This document shows, piece by piece, positions 35,731 through 45,460 of a DNA stretch of 53,825 bases; the stretch's first letter is position 1, and each line of letters starts with the position of its first letter. The stretch is from an uncultured Lachnospiraceae bacterium. Its GTDB lineage: Bacteria > Bacillota > Clostridia > Lachnospirales > Lachnospiraceae. Under the pieces are notes generated by a model. That model did no database searches. It saw nothing but the letters and a program-made list of their open reading frames with translations, and was not told the origin of the DNA. The DNA lies in NCBI GenBank assembly GCA_910588215.1, contig CAJUQJ010000014.1, positions 1-53,825 of the forward strand, written 5' to 3'. The translations under genes and the position numbers were made by a program.

Positions 35731-35759
35731 ATTATACATGATTCTCCACGAAATTAATA
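35731..35759 (-). promoter_or_regulatory. Possible SigA promoter of flagellin 2
   Basis: On the minus strand a perfect TATAAT (35731-35736) has only a weak TATTAA at the -35 position 17 bases away. If used, the whole palindrome at 35482-35647 would be in the 5' leader. Confidence 0.35.
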
Positions 35760-35780
35760 GGAAAAACACCCATAATTTAA

Positions 35781-35815
35781 AGAAAAGAGACAAGGCCAAC
35801 TCTCATCTCTTTTCT
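35781..35815 (-). terminator. Terminator of glgB
   Basis: AGAAAAGAGA and TCTCTTTTCT form a 10-bp stem with a 15-nt loop, with T-rich sequence after it on the minus strand. It lies about 90 bases beyond the glgB stop. Confidence 0.6.
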
Positions 35816-35902
35816 AAAGCTTAAATTATTCACTTTGTCCTCATGCCACACGTTATTCTCAACGAAAATACCGTCAAGAGCACGTGCTGGCAGATTACAT
35901 CA

Positions 35903-37876
35903 TCAGAAAATAAACACCGCAGCCGTATAAGGCGGCAAGTCAAAGGAAATATTGTATTTCTTAAAATTACATTCCCCCTTGACCGCGTTGATCTCCGCCG
36001 GAATCTCATGCCCCTGGCCACCGAAACGTTTGTCATCGCTGTTCAGCAGCAGCTTGTATTTCTTCTTCTTCGGCACACCGATCATATAATTCTCCCACAT
36101 CATGGGAGTCATGTTGATGACGAACATGATATTGTTCTTGCCAGTCTCGTCTTTACGGAAGAAACTATAGACGCTGCGGTCCGCATCATCCGCATTAAGC
36201 CACTCAAATCCACTCCAGTCGTTGTCAATAGAATAGAGCGCCGGATACTTACGATACATCGTCAAAAGCTCCTTCATATACTCGTGCATCCCTTTATTCT
36301 GCTCCTCGGCCAGCAGAAACCAATCCAGTTCCCGCTCTTCGCTCCACTCTCTCTCCTGTCCAAAATCCTGTCCCATGAACAGAAGCTTCTTGCCGGAATG
36401 GCCAAACATATAAGTATATCCCAGACGCAGGTTCGCATATTTATCAACCGGATAGCCAGGCATCTTGTTGACCATAGAACATTTCAGATGTACTACTTCG
36501 TCGTGAGACAGTGGCAATATGTAATTCTCGCTATGGTTATAAGTCATGGCAAATGTCATGGCATAATGGTTGTTCTTGCGGAAATAAGGATCTAACTTCA
36601 TATATTCACAGAAATCATGCATCCATCCCATATTCCATTTAAAGCAAAATCCCAGGCCGTCTTCCTCCACTTTGCCGGTCACTTTCGGCCAGGCGGTGGA
36701 CTCTTCCGCGATCGTCAAAAAGCCCGGATAAGTGCCGCATACAACAGAATTCAAATGCTTGAAGAACTCGATTGCCTCCAGGTTCTCATTGCCGCCGTAC
36801 TTATTGGGTACCCACTGGCCGTCGCGCTTACCGTAATCAAGATACAGCATAGAGGCCACGGCGTCCACACGGATACCGTCGATATGGTATTCCTTGATCC
36901 AGAAAAGAGCATTGGCGATCAGGAAGTTCCTGACTTCATTCTTACCGTAGTTAAAGATCTTCGTTCCCCAGTCCGGATGCTCTCCGATCCTCGGGTCCGG
37001 ATGCTCGAAAATACACTGTCCGTCAAACCGTCCCAGTCCATGGGCATCCGTTGCAAAATGTGCCGGAACCCAATCCAGGATCACACCGATCTTATGCTTA
37101 TGCAGCGTATTGATCAGATACATGAAATCATCCGGCGTACCGTATCTCGATGTGGGTGCATAGTAGCCCGTCACCTGATATCCCCAGGAACCGTCATACG
37201 GGTATTCGGCGATCCCCATCAGCTCCACATGCGTATATTTCATTTCCTTTAAATACTCCACGATCCGGTCTGCAAATTCGCGGTAATTATAGAAGCCCTC
37301 CTTGGTGCCGTCCGGATGCTTCATCCAGGAACCGATATGACATTCGTAGATAGCCACCGGTTCTTTGTTGTAATCCTTGCCATTTCTATTTGCCATCCAT
37401 GTGTCGTCCGTCCACTTGAACTTCGTGATATCATAGGTCTTGGACGCATTACCGGGACGCATCTCGGCATAGTTTGCAAAAGGATCCGCCTTGTACAGCT
37501 TCTCGCCCTCCGGCGTACGAATCAAATACTTATACATCTCGTTCTCGCCTACGCCCGGCAGAAACAATGTATAAATACCGATGGGCCCGATCTTCGTCAT
37601 CACATGCAGATCTTCGTTCCAGTCATTGAAAGTACCTATCACATTGACACTGGCCGCATTAGGCGCCCACACCGCAAAAAACATACCCTTCACGCCATTC
37701 TCCACGGAAGGATGCGCTCCCAGTTTCTTATAGATATCGTAGTGCGTTCCCTGGCCGAATACATATTGGTCGGCTTCCGAGATGAATACCTGATTTTCTT
37801 CCGGTTTCTGCACCTGTTTTTTAGTTTCCTTCTTGGTTCCCTGTTTGACTGCTTTGCTCGTTTCTTTCCTTGCCAT
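35903..37876 (-). CDS. glgB: 1,4-alpha-glucan (glycogen) branching enzyme
   Basis: It makes the alpha-1,6 branches of glycogen. A Lys-rich N-terminal tail (residues 1-27) precedes a CBM48 domain (KGMFFAVWAPNAASVNVIGTFNDWN, near 62-88) and a GH13 catalytic barrel. The nucleophile Asp is in GIRVDAVASM (near 337), the acid/base Glu in TIAEEST (near 389), and the third Asp in LSHDEVVH (near 460). A C-terminal beta domain ends in PPYTAAVFIF. The 657-residue length is normal. It is the last gene of a group reading from tatD. No other glycogen gene is in the window. Confidence 0.95.
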   Translation of the reverse strand: MARKETSKAVKQGTKKETKKQVQKPEENQVFISEADQYVFGQGTHYDIYKKLGAHPSVENGVKGMFFAVWAPNAASVNVIGTFNDWNEDLHVMTKIGPIGIYTLFLPGVGENEMYKYLIRTPEGEKLYKADPFANYAEMRPGNASKTYDITKFKWTDDTWMANRNGKDYNKEPVAIYECHIGSWMKHPDGTKEGFYNYREFADRIVEYLKEMKYTHVELMGIAEYPYDGSWGYQVTGYYAPTSRYGTPDDFMYLINTLHKHKIGVILDWVPAHFATDAHGLGRFDGQCIFEHPDPRIGEHPDWGTKIFNYGKNEVRNFLIANALFWIKEYHIDGIRVDAVASMLYLDYGKRDGQWVPNKYGGNENLEAIEFFKHLNSVVCGTYPGFLTIAEESTAWPKVTGKVEEDGLGFCFKWNMGWMHDFCEYMKLDPYFRKNNHYAMTFAMTYNHSENYILPLSHDEVVHLKCSMVNKMPGYPVDKYANLRLGYTYMFGHSGKKLLFMGQDFGQEREWSEERELDWFLLAEEQNKGMHEYMKELLTMYRKYPALYSIDNDWSGFEWLNADDADRSVYSFFRKDETGKNNIMFVINMTPMMWENYMIGVPKKKKYKLLLNSDDKRFGGQGHEIPAEINAVKGECNFKKYNISFDLPPYTAAVFIF

Positions 37877-37961
37877 ACATGCTCTCCCCCGTTACATTTT
37901 TCTTATGATCTTGATCGGCGCCTCGGAACTGCCCGCTCCCACAAAGCGCCTCATGAAATCC

Positions 37962-40730
37962 TTAGTAATGCATGAAATCCTTCTCCCGCAGGATGATCAT
38001 ATCATCCTCATCATACCGTTTCGCCAGCAGGATATCCATAAAGTGTCCCGGCGTTTTCTTATTGGCATGATAAATTGCTTCATCTACCAACTCCCTGACT
38101 TCTGCCAAGTTCACCTCGTGATCGCTGGTCTGCCTGTCTGCGATCCGCGTATGAAGCGCTAAAATACCGAATTCATCGATAGAGTACTCCAGTTCCTCTG
38201 CATACTGCCGTGCGTAAGCTACCAGAGCCTCATCATCCAGCGCCTCGATGTCCACCCGCAGATTAAAATGTTCCTTTACAGCGGCATTCTCTTCCAGGAA
38301 TTCGTTCATACTCTGTTTCTGATCGATCATCAGGACTAACAGTCCCATATTATCCCTATCCAATGTTTTTGCCATGTCGGCCGTCGTCGCCGGTTTCAAG
38401 CGGGACGCTTTCTCAATGATCAAAGCACCGTTATTCAGCTTGCCGAATGTCTCCTCCACATCCCTTTTATTCAAGACCGCACTGGAGATCTTAGCTACCT
38501 TTCCTGAAAAGTTGCTGTCATTAAGCTGCATCTCCCTGATCAGCGCCTTCGCCAGCGCCAAGGCCGTATCTTCTTCCTCCCCGGTGATCAGCACATTGCC
38601 GGTATACGGTGCCAGACTCATATTATCCAACGTCTGTACAAGCTGTCTTTCGGATTTTCGATGATGTATAAATTCCCCGAAAAGTTCCCGCTCTTCTTCC
38701 GTCAGTTCTCTTTCCCTGACAGCATCATTCTCCGATTGTTCTTCCGCCTCGGATTCAATATCCTCCTCTATGATCTCTTCTGCCGTTTCCAACTCCTCCG
38801 GCACAAGCTCTTCTGCTTCTTCTGGCACATCTGCTTCGTCAATTTCAGCTTCTTTCAGTAATTCCTCTTTCGCAGCAGACTTTACTACAAGATCAGGCTT
38901 CTTCCGCGTAACTGTTGAAATTGACTGCCCTGTCTTCTTGACCGACGGTGTTTTGCCGGATTCTTTCATGATCGCAGCGACGAATGCTCTTTCCAGTTCT
39001 TCCAGAAGACCATTCTTAGTAGCCTCATCAAAGTTTGCAAAAAGGTCCCCCGTGTGCTGCAGGATCCGCTGTCTGACGTCCTCCATGCGCTTCTGCTCGT
39101 TGGTCTTCTTCATCTCTTCCCACTCAGCCATGATGTCTTCTATGCTGAGCTGTCCGGTGATCTGCTTCTCGATCCGTTCCGTCTCCGGCATTACCAGACT
39201 GATCTGCCCGTCATATTCCTGAGAAAGAATACTATCATACTTTGACGGTTTCGTATTTAACGGCGTGAGCACGCCGGTTCTCGCTCCCGGCACCCTCTCC
39301 GCTTCGACTGCCTCCGCCTGCTTCCTGGCCTCTGCCTTCATCTGCTCCAGAATCTGCTGAGCATCAAAAGACGGTGTATTCTCCTGCACGGTCTGCGCAC
39401 TGATCTCCTGCAGGTTATCCGTATCCATGACCGGTTTTCTGCTCTTTGGTTTTGGTTGTTCCGCTGCCTGCCTTTTCTCCGGAACCTTTGCTGCAGCAAC
39501 TTTCTGCAGTCTTCTCTCTACATCCCTGGGGTCAGGAAGCCTGATCGTCTCTTTCATGAGCGGATCGTCTGCGGATTCCGCGGCGGCATCTGCATCCTCT
39601 TCTTCCACCCCTTCCGGAAGCACGACAGTCTCCTCCGGTTCTTCCTCTTCTATCACCGGTGCGGCCATAACCTCTGTTTCCGGTTCCTCATCGATCATGC
39701 CCGGCTCTTCATAAACATCCGGCTCTTCCGTCAGATCAGACTCCTCTTCCTCCTGCGCTTCTCCATACCCGTCTTCGTATATGATCTCCTCCGCCGGATA
39801 TTCCTGGCCATAAAACTCTTCCGGTGCTTCCTGTGCGTCTTCCTCCTCGCTCAGAATCTCCTTCATGCTCTCCGCCAGTGCCATCTGCAGATTGATCGTA
39901 TTATATTGACCGACGTCTACTGTCTTGACCTCCGGAAGCTCTGTCGTCGGCATCTCTGCCGCCTCCGTGCTGTCATTAACTTCTTCCTGTTCTTCTGTAT
40001 ATCCTGTAAATCCGTTCCCGGAAGAAGCGTATTCATCTTCTGAAGAATCATTCGTGTAATTCTGTTCTACTTCTTCCTCTTCATAGAGTTCTCCCGCAGT
40101 CTCCCTCGCCTGTATCCACAGGTCATATTTATCCTGCTGATCCTCGTTCAAAGGCTCATGCAGCTTCTTCAGCTCCAATGCCTTAACTACATACTTACCC
40201 TCTCCAAACCAGAGGAACATTTCATCGCACTCTTCCACACACTTGGTCGTCAGACCGATTCTGTGGTACAGATAGGCCAGTTCATAAGCCCATTTTTCCC
40301 GGTAATCCCGTTTCTTAAATTCCTCCAGAACTGCAATTCTCTCTTCCAGACTCACATCCTGCGCCTCATAGAGACGGTACTGCAAAATATATCTGCCTGT
40401 ATCTTTCGGTGCTATCTGCACGAATTCTTTATAATATTCAATGGCCTGCACGCTCTCTTCCATTTTGATTGAAAGTTCGCAAAGAGAATAAACAATAAGT
40501 CTACTCGTTGGGTGTTTCTCATAAGCCAGCAGAAGGATATCCCTGCTCTCCGGATATCTTCTGTTGATCTTATACAGATCGCTGATCTTGCATAACATCA
40601 TGACGCTCTTGACCCTGCGCCAGTCGATGGTATCCGCGATCTGTACGGCCTCCGCAAATTTCCCCTCAGCAATCAGCGCATTGATCTCTTCCGCACGTAT
40701 TTTATATTCAAACTTATCCAAGGTGCTCAC
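37962..40730 (-). CDS. TPR protein with acidic linker and degenerate AAA+ domain, 922 aa
   Basis: Residues 1-200 are TPR-like helical repeats (EGKFAEAVQIADTIDW, RRYPESRDILLLAYEKHP). From about 210 to 400 the chain is very acidic (Glu/Asp/Pro runs). A helical Lys/Glu-rich stretch follows. The C-terminal about 230 residues look like an AAA+ module, but the P-loop reads GNVLITGEEEDTALALAKAL with no GKT, and the Walker B position is NGALIIEKAS; ATP binding is doubtful. It may be a scaffold protein. The longest frame starts at GTG 40730, but AGGTG six bases before a TTG at 40721 favours that codon. It lies between rsmA and glgB. I know no function. Confidence 0.75.
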   Translation of the reverse strand: MSTLDKFEYKIRAEEINALIAEGKFAEAVQIADTIDWRRVKSVMMLCKISDLYKINRRYPESRDILLLAYEKHPTSRLIVYSLCELSIKMEESVQAIEYYKEFVQIAPKDTGRYILQYRLYEAQDVSLEERIAVLEEFKKRDYREKWAYELAYLYHRIGLTTKCVEECDEMFLWFGEGKYVVKALELKKLHEPLNEDQQDKYDLWIQARETAGELYEEEEVEQNYTNDSSEDEYASSGNGFTGYTEEQEEVNDSTEAAEMPTTELPEVKTVDVGQYNTINLQMALAESMKEILSEEEDAQEAPEEFYGQEYPAEEIIYEDGYGEAQEEEESDLTEEPDVYEEPGMIDEEPETEVMAAPVIEEEEPEETVVLPEGVEEEDADAAAESADDPLMKETIRLPDPRDVERRLQKVAAAKVPEKRQAAEQPKPKSRKPVMDTDNLQEISAQTVQENTPSFDAQQILEQMKAEARKQAEAVEAERVPGARTGVLTPLNTKPSKYDSILSQEYDGQISLVMPETERIEKQITGQLSIEDIMAEWEEMKKTNEQKRMEDVRQRILQHTGDLFANFDEATKNGLLEELERAFVAAIMKESGKTPSVKKTGQSISTVTRKKPDLVVKSAAKEELLKEAEIDEADVPEEAEELVPEELETAEEIIEEDIESEAEEQSENDAVRERELTEEERELFGEFIHHRKSERQLVQTLDNMSLAPYTGNVLITGEEEDTALALAKALIREMQLNDSNFSGKVAKISSAVLNKRDVEETFGKLNNGALIIEKASRLKPATTADMAKTLDRDNMGLLVLMIDQKQSMNEFLEENAAVKEHFNLRVDIEALDDEALVAYARQYAEELEYSIDEFGILALHTRIADRQTSDHEVNLAEVRELVDEAIYHANKKTPGHFMDILLAKRYDEDDMIILREKDFMHY

Positions 40731-40962
40731 CTCATTATTGTATTCTCACTGCTATTTATTCTCTATACAGTTAATCTCATCCTATGCGTCTTGTCGCATG
40801 CCAGATATATGGCCATATAAACCCTATTTTTACTGTCTTAGTTTACCATAGCCTCTTATCAATGTAAATAATGATATACAAAAAAAGCACCTACTACAGC
40901 ATGTTCCTTTATCATATACCAATATATGGAAGCGTATCAATATACAATCCCTTTATATTGTA

Positions 40963-41841
40963 TCATCCGCTCTTTTTCCTCCTCCCGGAAAGGCGATTGG
41001 AAAGTTCGGCAAACTGCTCTAATGTCAACGTTTCTCCGCGTACCGTCAGTGCAAGTCCCATACCGGACAGCGCCTCCTCCACCTGCTGTCTGCCGATACC
41101 CGGATAACCGGCATTCGTCAGACCGTTCACCAGGGTCTTCCTTCTCTGGTTAAAAGAGGCCCGGATCACGGCAAAGAGCCATGCTTCATCTGCGGTCTCC
41201 ACCGGCGGGTTCTCATAGCGCGTCAGGCGGATCACCGTACTGTCCACATTTGGCTTTGGCATAAAGCAGGACGCCGGAACTCTGGTAACGATCTCCGGTT
41301 TCGCATAATACTGCACCGCCAGCGACAACGCTCCATAGTCCTTGGTACCCGGTCCTTCCTGCATGCGATCTGCCACTTCCTTTTGCACCATGATCGTCAC
41401 GCTCTGTAACGGCACATGCTTCTCAAAAAGCGCCATGATGATCGGTGTCGTGATATAGTAGGGCAGATTGGCCACCACCTTGATGGGCCTGCCGCCGTTA
41501 CGCTCCTCCACCAGCCGGTTCAGATCAAACTTCAGTATATCTGCATTAATGACCGTCACATTCGCATATGCCGAAAGGGTATCCTCCAGGACCGGAATCA
41601 GATTCCTGTCAATCTCCACTGCCACCACTTCCCGCGCTTCCTCCGCCAGACGCTGCGTCATTGTCCCGATACCTGGCCCGATCTCCAGCACGCAGTCCTC
41701 CCTGGTGATCTGCGCCGACTCGATGATCTTATCCAATATATTACTGTCAACCAGGAAATTCTGCCCGAACTTTTTCTGAAAATTAAAATGGTATTTCTCG
41801 ATAACTTCCGCCGTACTCCTTCTGCTGCCAAGTGTCGCCAT
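40963..41841 (-). CDS. rsmA: 16S rRNA dimethyladenosine transferase RsmA (KsgA)
   Basis: Dimethylates two adjacent adenines in the 3'-end hairpin of 16S rRNA. Key features are FGQNFLVD (25-32), the SAM-binding EIGPGIGT (53-60), EID (76-78) and the catalytic NLPYYI (125-130), followed by PKPNVDSTVIRL. Length (292) is normal. It lies downstream of tatD, as in many Firmicutes, but the RNase M5 gene often found between them is absent. The gap 40731-40962 holds no other gene. Confidence 0.95.
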   Translation of the reverse strand: MATLGSRRSTAEVIEKYHFNFQKKFGQNFLVDSNILDKIIESAQITREDCVLEIGPGIGTMTQRLAEEAREVVAVEIDRNLIPVLEDTLSAYANVTVINADILKFDLNRLVEERNGGRPIKVVANLPYYITTPIIMALFEKHVPLQSVTIMVQKEVADRMQEGPGTKDYGALSLAVQYYAKPEIVTRVPASCFMPKPNVDSTVIRLTRYENPPVETADEAWLFAVIRASFNQRRKTLVNGLTNAGYPGIGRQQVEEALSGMGLALTVRGETLTLEQFAELSNRLSGRRKKSG

Positions 41842-41943
41842 AGTATCCTCGCCTCTATGTTATTTACTCTTATTTACATTAATCCTTATTTATCTGTTAT
41901 CCACTCAATATACTTCTACCCAATCTATATACTGATCCTGAAC

Positions 41944-42008
41944 TCCCATTGTGCTCAGCCTGCCGCCTGACGGGTCGCATGATCCTCCATGCTATGAAAG
42001 TCGATCAC
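41944..42008. repeat. Dispersed repeat unit (third copy of the MITE B internal repeat)
   Basis: This stretch in the tatD-rsmA gap (GTGCTCAGCCTGCCGC, then CCATGCTATGAAAGTCGA) is about 80% alike to the 78-bp repeats inside MITE copy B at 53072-53229. It has no recognisable MITE ends of its own. Confidence 0.65.
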
Positions 42009-42065
42009 TCCAAGCCTTTGACTCTCCCGGGATTGCCGCCAGTATTCACGCTCCGGCCTGTCAGC

Positions 42066-42833
42066 CTATCCTAAACGGAACAGCCGCTCCGCATTCTGCC
42101 TCGTAACTTCTATCACTTCCTCGCTGCCGATCCCTTTAAGCTCAGCCACTGCCTCCGCGATATATGGCAGATTCAGCGATGAATTGCGCTTTCCCCGATT
42201 CGGTTCCGGTGAAAGATAAGGGCTGTCCGTCTCCAAAAGAATCCTTTCCAACGGAATATAGGCCACTGCCTCCTTCAGCTTCTTCGCATTCTTAAACGTG
42301 ATCACTCCGCCGATGCCAAAGTAGAAATCCATATTCAAATATTCCCGTGCCAACTCCTTCGAATAAGAATAGCAGTGCACAACGCCGCCCATCTCCTCCG
42401 CATGAAGCGCCTGCATCATATCCAGCGTGTCTTTAGCCGCATCCCTGGAATGGATAATCACCGGCATTCTGACTTCCCTTGCCAGTCCCAGCTGTCTTTC
42501 AAACCACTTCTTCTGCAGATCAGGCTCCGGCTCCTTCCAGTAATAGTCCAGCCCGATCTCTCCCACTGCCACTACCTTATCCCGGAAGCACTGTTCGCGC
42601 AGCCAGGCAATTCCTTCTTCGCTCAGTTCCTGCGTCTCGCTGGGATGTACACCCATCGTTCCATAGATAAAAGGGTACTTCTCTGTCAGCTCCAATGTCG
42701 CCCTGCAGCCCGCCAGACTTGCCCCTACATTGATCACCATGCCGATACCGTGTCCGGCAAGCGAATTAAGCAGTTCATCTCTATCCTCATGAAATGCTTC
42801 ATCATCATAATGTGCGTGACTCTCAAAAATCAT
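42066..42833 (-). CDS. tatD: TatD-family metal-dependent deoxyribonuclease
   Basis: Metal-binding residues of the TatD barrel are visible: the HxH pair in ESHAHYDD (residues 6 and 8), Glu in VGEIGLDYYW, His in IIHSRDA, His in VVHCYS and Asp in LLETDSPYL. The PEPNRGKRNSS loop is typical. I chose ATG 42833, with GGAGG six bases upstream, giving 255 residues, the usual length; the longest frame starts at 42905. The family has 3'-5' exonuclease activity. Confidence 0.93.
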   Translation of the reverse strand: MIFESHAHYDDEAFHEDRDELLNSLAGHGIGMVINVGASLAGCRATLELTEKYPFIYGTMGVHPSETQELSEEGIAWLREQCFRDKVVAVGEIGLDYYWKEPEPDLQKKWFERQLGLAREVRMPVIIHSRDAAKDTLDMMQALHAEEMGGVVHCYSYSKELAREYLNMDFYFGIGGVITFKNAKKLKEAVAYIPLERILLETDSPYLSPEPNRGKRNSSLNLPYIAEAVAELKGIGSEEVIEVTRQNAERLFRLG

Positions 42834-43003
42834 CTTTTCCTCCATTCCGAAGCGCTTTTTGCACTGAGAACGCGAGCAAAATTTCAAATTCTGCTCCGCG
42901 ATCAATAGAATTTAAACTTATTCAATTTGCCGCTTATTGCTGTTTACGGTTCCCAGCTGTTCATCATAACACAGATTCCCAATTTTTTCACGTATTCTTT
43001 ATT

Positions 43004-43040
43004 CCCGCGAGCAACGAGCCAAGTGGCTGCTTGCAGCGGG
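43004..43040. repeat. REP-like hairpin upstream of tatD
   Basis: CCCGC/GCGGG closes a stem with inner AGCAA/TTGC and GCC/GGC pairs around AAGT. The 392-base gap between tatD and the tRNA shows no gene apart from this hairpin. Confidence 0.6.
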
Positions 43041-43225
43041 TCTTTGATTGTCTGTGTGCAGACGAAACTTCTGCATTTTCGCCATTTCTTACCAGAAATT
43101 TATATTTCTGTAAATTTTTCTTAAATTTCTTTAAAAAAAGACTTGCAATGCTCAAAACATTATACTATAATAACACTTGCGCGTGAGGTAAACAGAAACT
43201 TATCACCGCGATTCACATAAGATAG

Positions 43226-43298
43226 GCACCGCTAGCTCAGTTGGTAGAGCACCTGACTCTTAATCAGGGTGTCCAGGGTTCGAGCCCCTGGCGGTGCA
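43226..43298 (+). tRNA. tRNA-Lys (anticodon CTT)
   Basis: A 73-base cloverleaf: acceptor GCACCGC/GCGGTGC, D-arm GCTCAGTTGGTAGAGC, anticodon stem CCTGA/TCAGG with loop CTCTTAA, and T-arm GGTTCGAGCCC. The CTT anticodon reads AAG (Lys). The 3' CCA is not encoded. It stands alone. Confidence 0.97.
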
Positions 43299-43465
43299 CT
43301 TTGAAGGACTGATTTTGGAGATGTAGATGCTCTGGGGTCGGTTCTTTTTTCGTCCCCATAACTATCGGCACATCCATAGCTATCCCCAGAAGATCATGAA
43401 CCCGTTCTCATTCAAACATCCGGCTAATATACTGACACATTCATTTTCAGCTAAATGTGCTAATA

Positions 43466-44311
43466 CTAGAAACCGATCCCCAGCCAATTCACCACGATAC
43501 CGCCCGAAACACCGATCCCGTACAGCAATCCCAGGATCTTAATATTCTCCTTCTGATCGTCATTCACCCGAAACAGTACCAGCAGCCCCACGCCCGAACC
43601 AGCCAGCAGGCCCGAGATCATCGCCCCGGCGCTCAGCACGCCATTTAAATACAGCTGCGTGATGGCCACAGAAGAAGCACAATTAGGAATCATGCCAACA
43701 AGCGCAGCGAGCAGTTCCCCTACCACCGGACGGTTGAGAAACAGGCTGCTGATTGCGTCCTCTCCAATCCACCCGATCAGCAGATTCAATGTAAACGAGA
43801 GCACCATAATATAAAGGAAAATTTCTACCGTATGGTGCAGCGCTGACTTCCAGATGCCGTTTTCACAGTGACAGTGATGCTGCTCACACAGATGCCCGAT
43901 CTGCATCTGTCTCTGTTTTTTCCCTAAAAGGAGATCCACCGCAAAACCCGCCGCCAGTGCGACAGCCACTTTGACCGCCAGGATCTTTAAGATCACCGCG
44001 GCGCCGACATTCTCGGAAATCATGATCGGAAGCATCTCATCGGATGTAGACAAAAAGACAGCAAGCAGCGTCCCCATGGTGATGATCCTACCCGCATACA
44101 GATTAGAAGCCACCGTCGAAAAGCCGCACTGCGGAAAAACTCCCAGCACACTGCCGATCGCCGGGCCTCCTGCGCCCGCGCTTCGTATACTCTCCTGCAT
44201 CCTCTGTCCCGCCTTGTGTTCCAGATATTCCATCGCAAGATAAGTCAAAAACAGAAAAGGCAATAACTTGATACTGTCTATGAAACTGTCCATTACTGCA
44301 TCTATGATCAT
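43466..44311 (-). CDS. Putative 10-TM heavy-metal exporter (ArsP_2-like permease)
   Basis: 281 residues with many hydrophobic spans and two similar halves, each carrying a Pro-x-Cys turn (GVFPQCGFSTVASNLYAGRI near 58 and GMIPNCASSVAITQLYLNG near 208). These are the marks of the ArsP_2/putative 10-TM exporter family. A His/Cys-rich loop (CEQHHCHCENG, near 145) could bind metal ions. The substrate is unknown; arsenic or manganese have been suggested for relatives. GAGGA precedes ATG 44311. Transcribed alone. Confidence 0.8.
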   Translation of the reverse strand: MIIDAVMDSFIDSIKLLPFLFLTYLAMEYLEHKAGQRMQESIRSAGAGGPAIGSVLGVFPQCGFSTVASNLYAGRIITMGTLLAVFLSTSDEMLPIMISENVGAAVILKILAVKVAVALAAGFAVDLLLGKKQRQMQIGHLCEQHHCHCENGIWKSALHHTVEIFLYIMVLSFTLNLLIGWIGEDAISSLFLNRPVVGELLAALVGMIPNCASSVAITQLYLNGVLSAGAMISGLLAGSGVGLLVLFRVNDDQKENIKILGLLYGIGVSGGIVVNWLGIGF

Positions 44312-44540
44312 TGAAAATCCTCGATATTCCCTGTTAAATATGATAAGTCGTCCGGTTCTTATCTCTGTTTTGCCTGACTAAATTGCTGGCAAAATCACTT
44401 TACACATCGATATGACCAACGTTAATGACCGCTGCCCTGCACACAGGATATGAATCATTAGCATGAACTATACAAGCATACAATTTTATCCGCAAAAATG
44501 CAAGCCTCTTAATTGTATATCACAGGGCGCATTTTTCACC

Positions 44541-44569
44541 AAAAAAGCCAGACCCCGCGGTCTGACTTT
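44541..44569 (-). terminator. Terminator of the carD gene
   Basis: On the minus strand AGTCAGACC and GGTCTGGCT form a 9-bp stem with a 3-nt loop, followed by six T residues. The rest of the gap 44312-44591 shows no gene. Confidence 0.85.
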
Positions 44570-44591
44570 CCTTTATTACGCTAAATATAGA

Positions 44592-45107
44592 TCATACCAG
44601 ATTCTTCTTGCGCTTGACTGCGTCCGAAATATATTCCTGCACTTCCTCCTTGGGAATGTTAAGTGCTACGGACATCTCGCTGTACAGCAGTGCCTCAGCC
44701 TTTCGCAGGTACTGTTCGTCGGAGGATAACACCTTCTTCCCCTCCTTGATGCGGCTCTGCCTGCGCATATAAAGCGTCTTGATGATCTGCACCAGACTCT
44801 GGCTGTCATAGGTACGGATCGCATCCTTGTACATCTGCTCCCGGCCTTTCTCCTCCTTGACCCAGACCGTCTCTATCTCCGTGATATTGTCGATCAGTTC
44901 CTCCGCCTCATCTCTGTTCATGATCCTGCGCATAACGACCTTATCATTATCCACCGGCATATAAACAGTGCTCGCTTTCTCGAAGACCGGCTCCAACACA
45001 TAGAACATTCGTACCTTATCGAGTCTGTCAAAGGGGTTCCCCGTGACGTTAACAACACGGCAAACACCGTGTCCACCGCACATGATCAATTGATTCTTTT
45101 CAAACAT
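44592..45107 (-). CDS. CarD family transcriptional regulator
   Basis: CarD proteins bind the RNA polymerase beta subunit and stabilise open promoter complexes. The N-terminal RNA polymerase-interacting domain is present (FEKNQLIMCGGHGVCRVVNV...YVLEPVFEKASTVYMPVDN, about 1-58), followed by a helical DNA-binding domain (EAEELIDNITEIETVWVKEEKGREQ... to IPKEEVQEYISDAVKRKKNLV). ATG 45107 is chosen for its GGAGGG site; the frame is open further upstream to 45212. Length 171 is normal. Confidence 0.92.
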   Translation of the reverse strand: MFEKNQLIMCGGHGVCRVVNVTGNPFDRLDKVRMFYVLEPVFEKASTVYMPVDNDKVVMRRIMNRDEAEELIDNITEIETVWVKEEKGREQMYKDAIRTYDSQSLVQIIKTLYMRRQSRIKEGKKVLSSDEQYLRKAEALLYSEMSVALNIPKEEVQEYISDAVKRKKNLV

Positions 45108-45460
45108 AGACCCTCCATGTTTCTGTGAGCATGAACTCACCTCATAAAACACATCCTGCTTTCTTCCCTGATACCTTACATTATCATGATGCTTTCCCGG
45201 CCGTATCGCCATCCTTCAAAACATCTGACCAATCCTATCCTTCTCTAGCAGCACTGTGTCCTATGAAAGAAAAATATTGTCGGGCAACAACATACTGCCC
45301 TCATATTTTCGCCGATAATTTCCTTAATATATAGTATGATAACATGAATTTGCTATGTTTGTAAGTATTTTCTGATAATTCATTAAAGTTTATTAATATT
45401 TCTGACAAGTATAAGGGCATTTTTTGTGAAAAATGACGGACAAAACGGGCATGCCCGTGC
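45108..45460. other. Gap between carD and the ABC permease gene
   Basis: About 350 bases without a supported gene. A small GTGAG/CTCAC hairpin lies at 45127-45142, just upstream of the carD ribosome binding site. The AT-rich part (45310-45420) may hold the carD promoter, but no clear match was found. Confidence 0.4.

Noticed and set aside
43331..43485. Inverted repeat CTGGGG-TCGGTT / AACCGATCCCCAG flanking the tRNA-exporter gap
   Set aside because: One arm is inside the exporter coding sequence and no direct repeats flank it; most likely chance.
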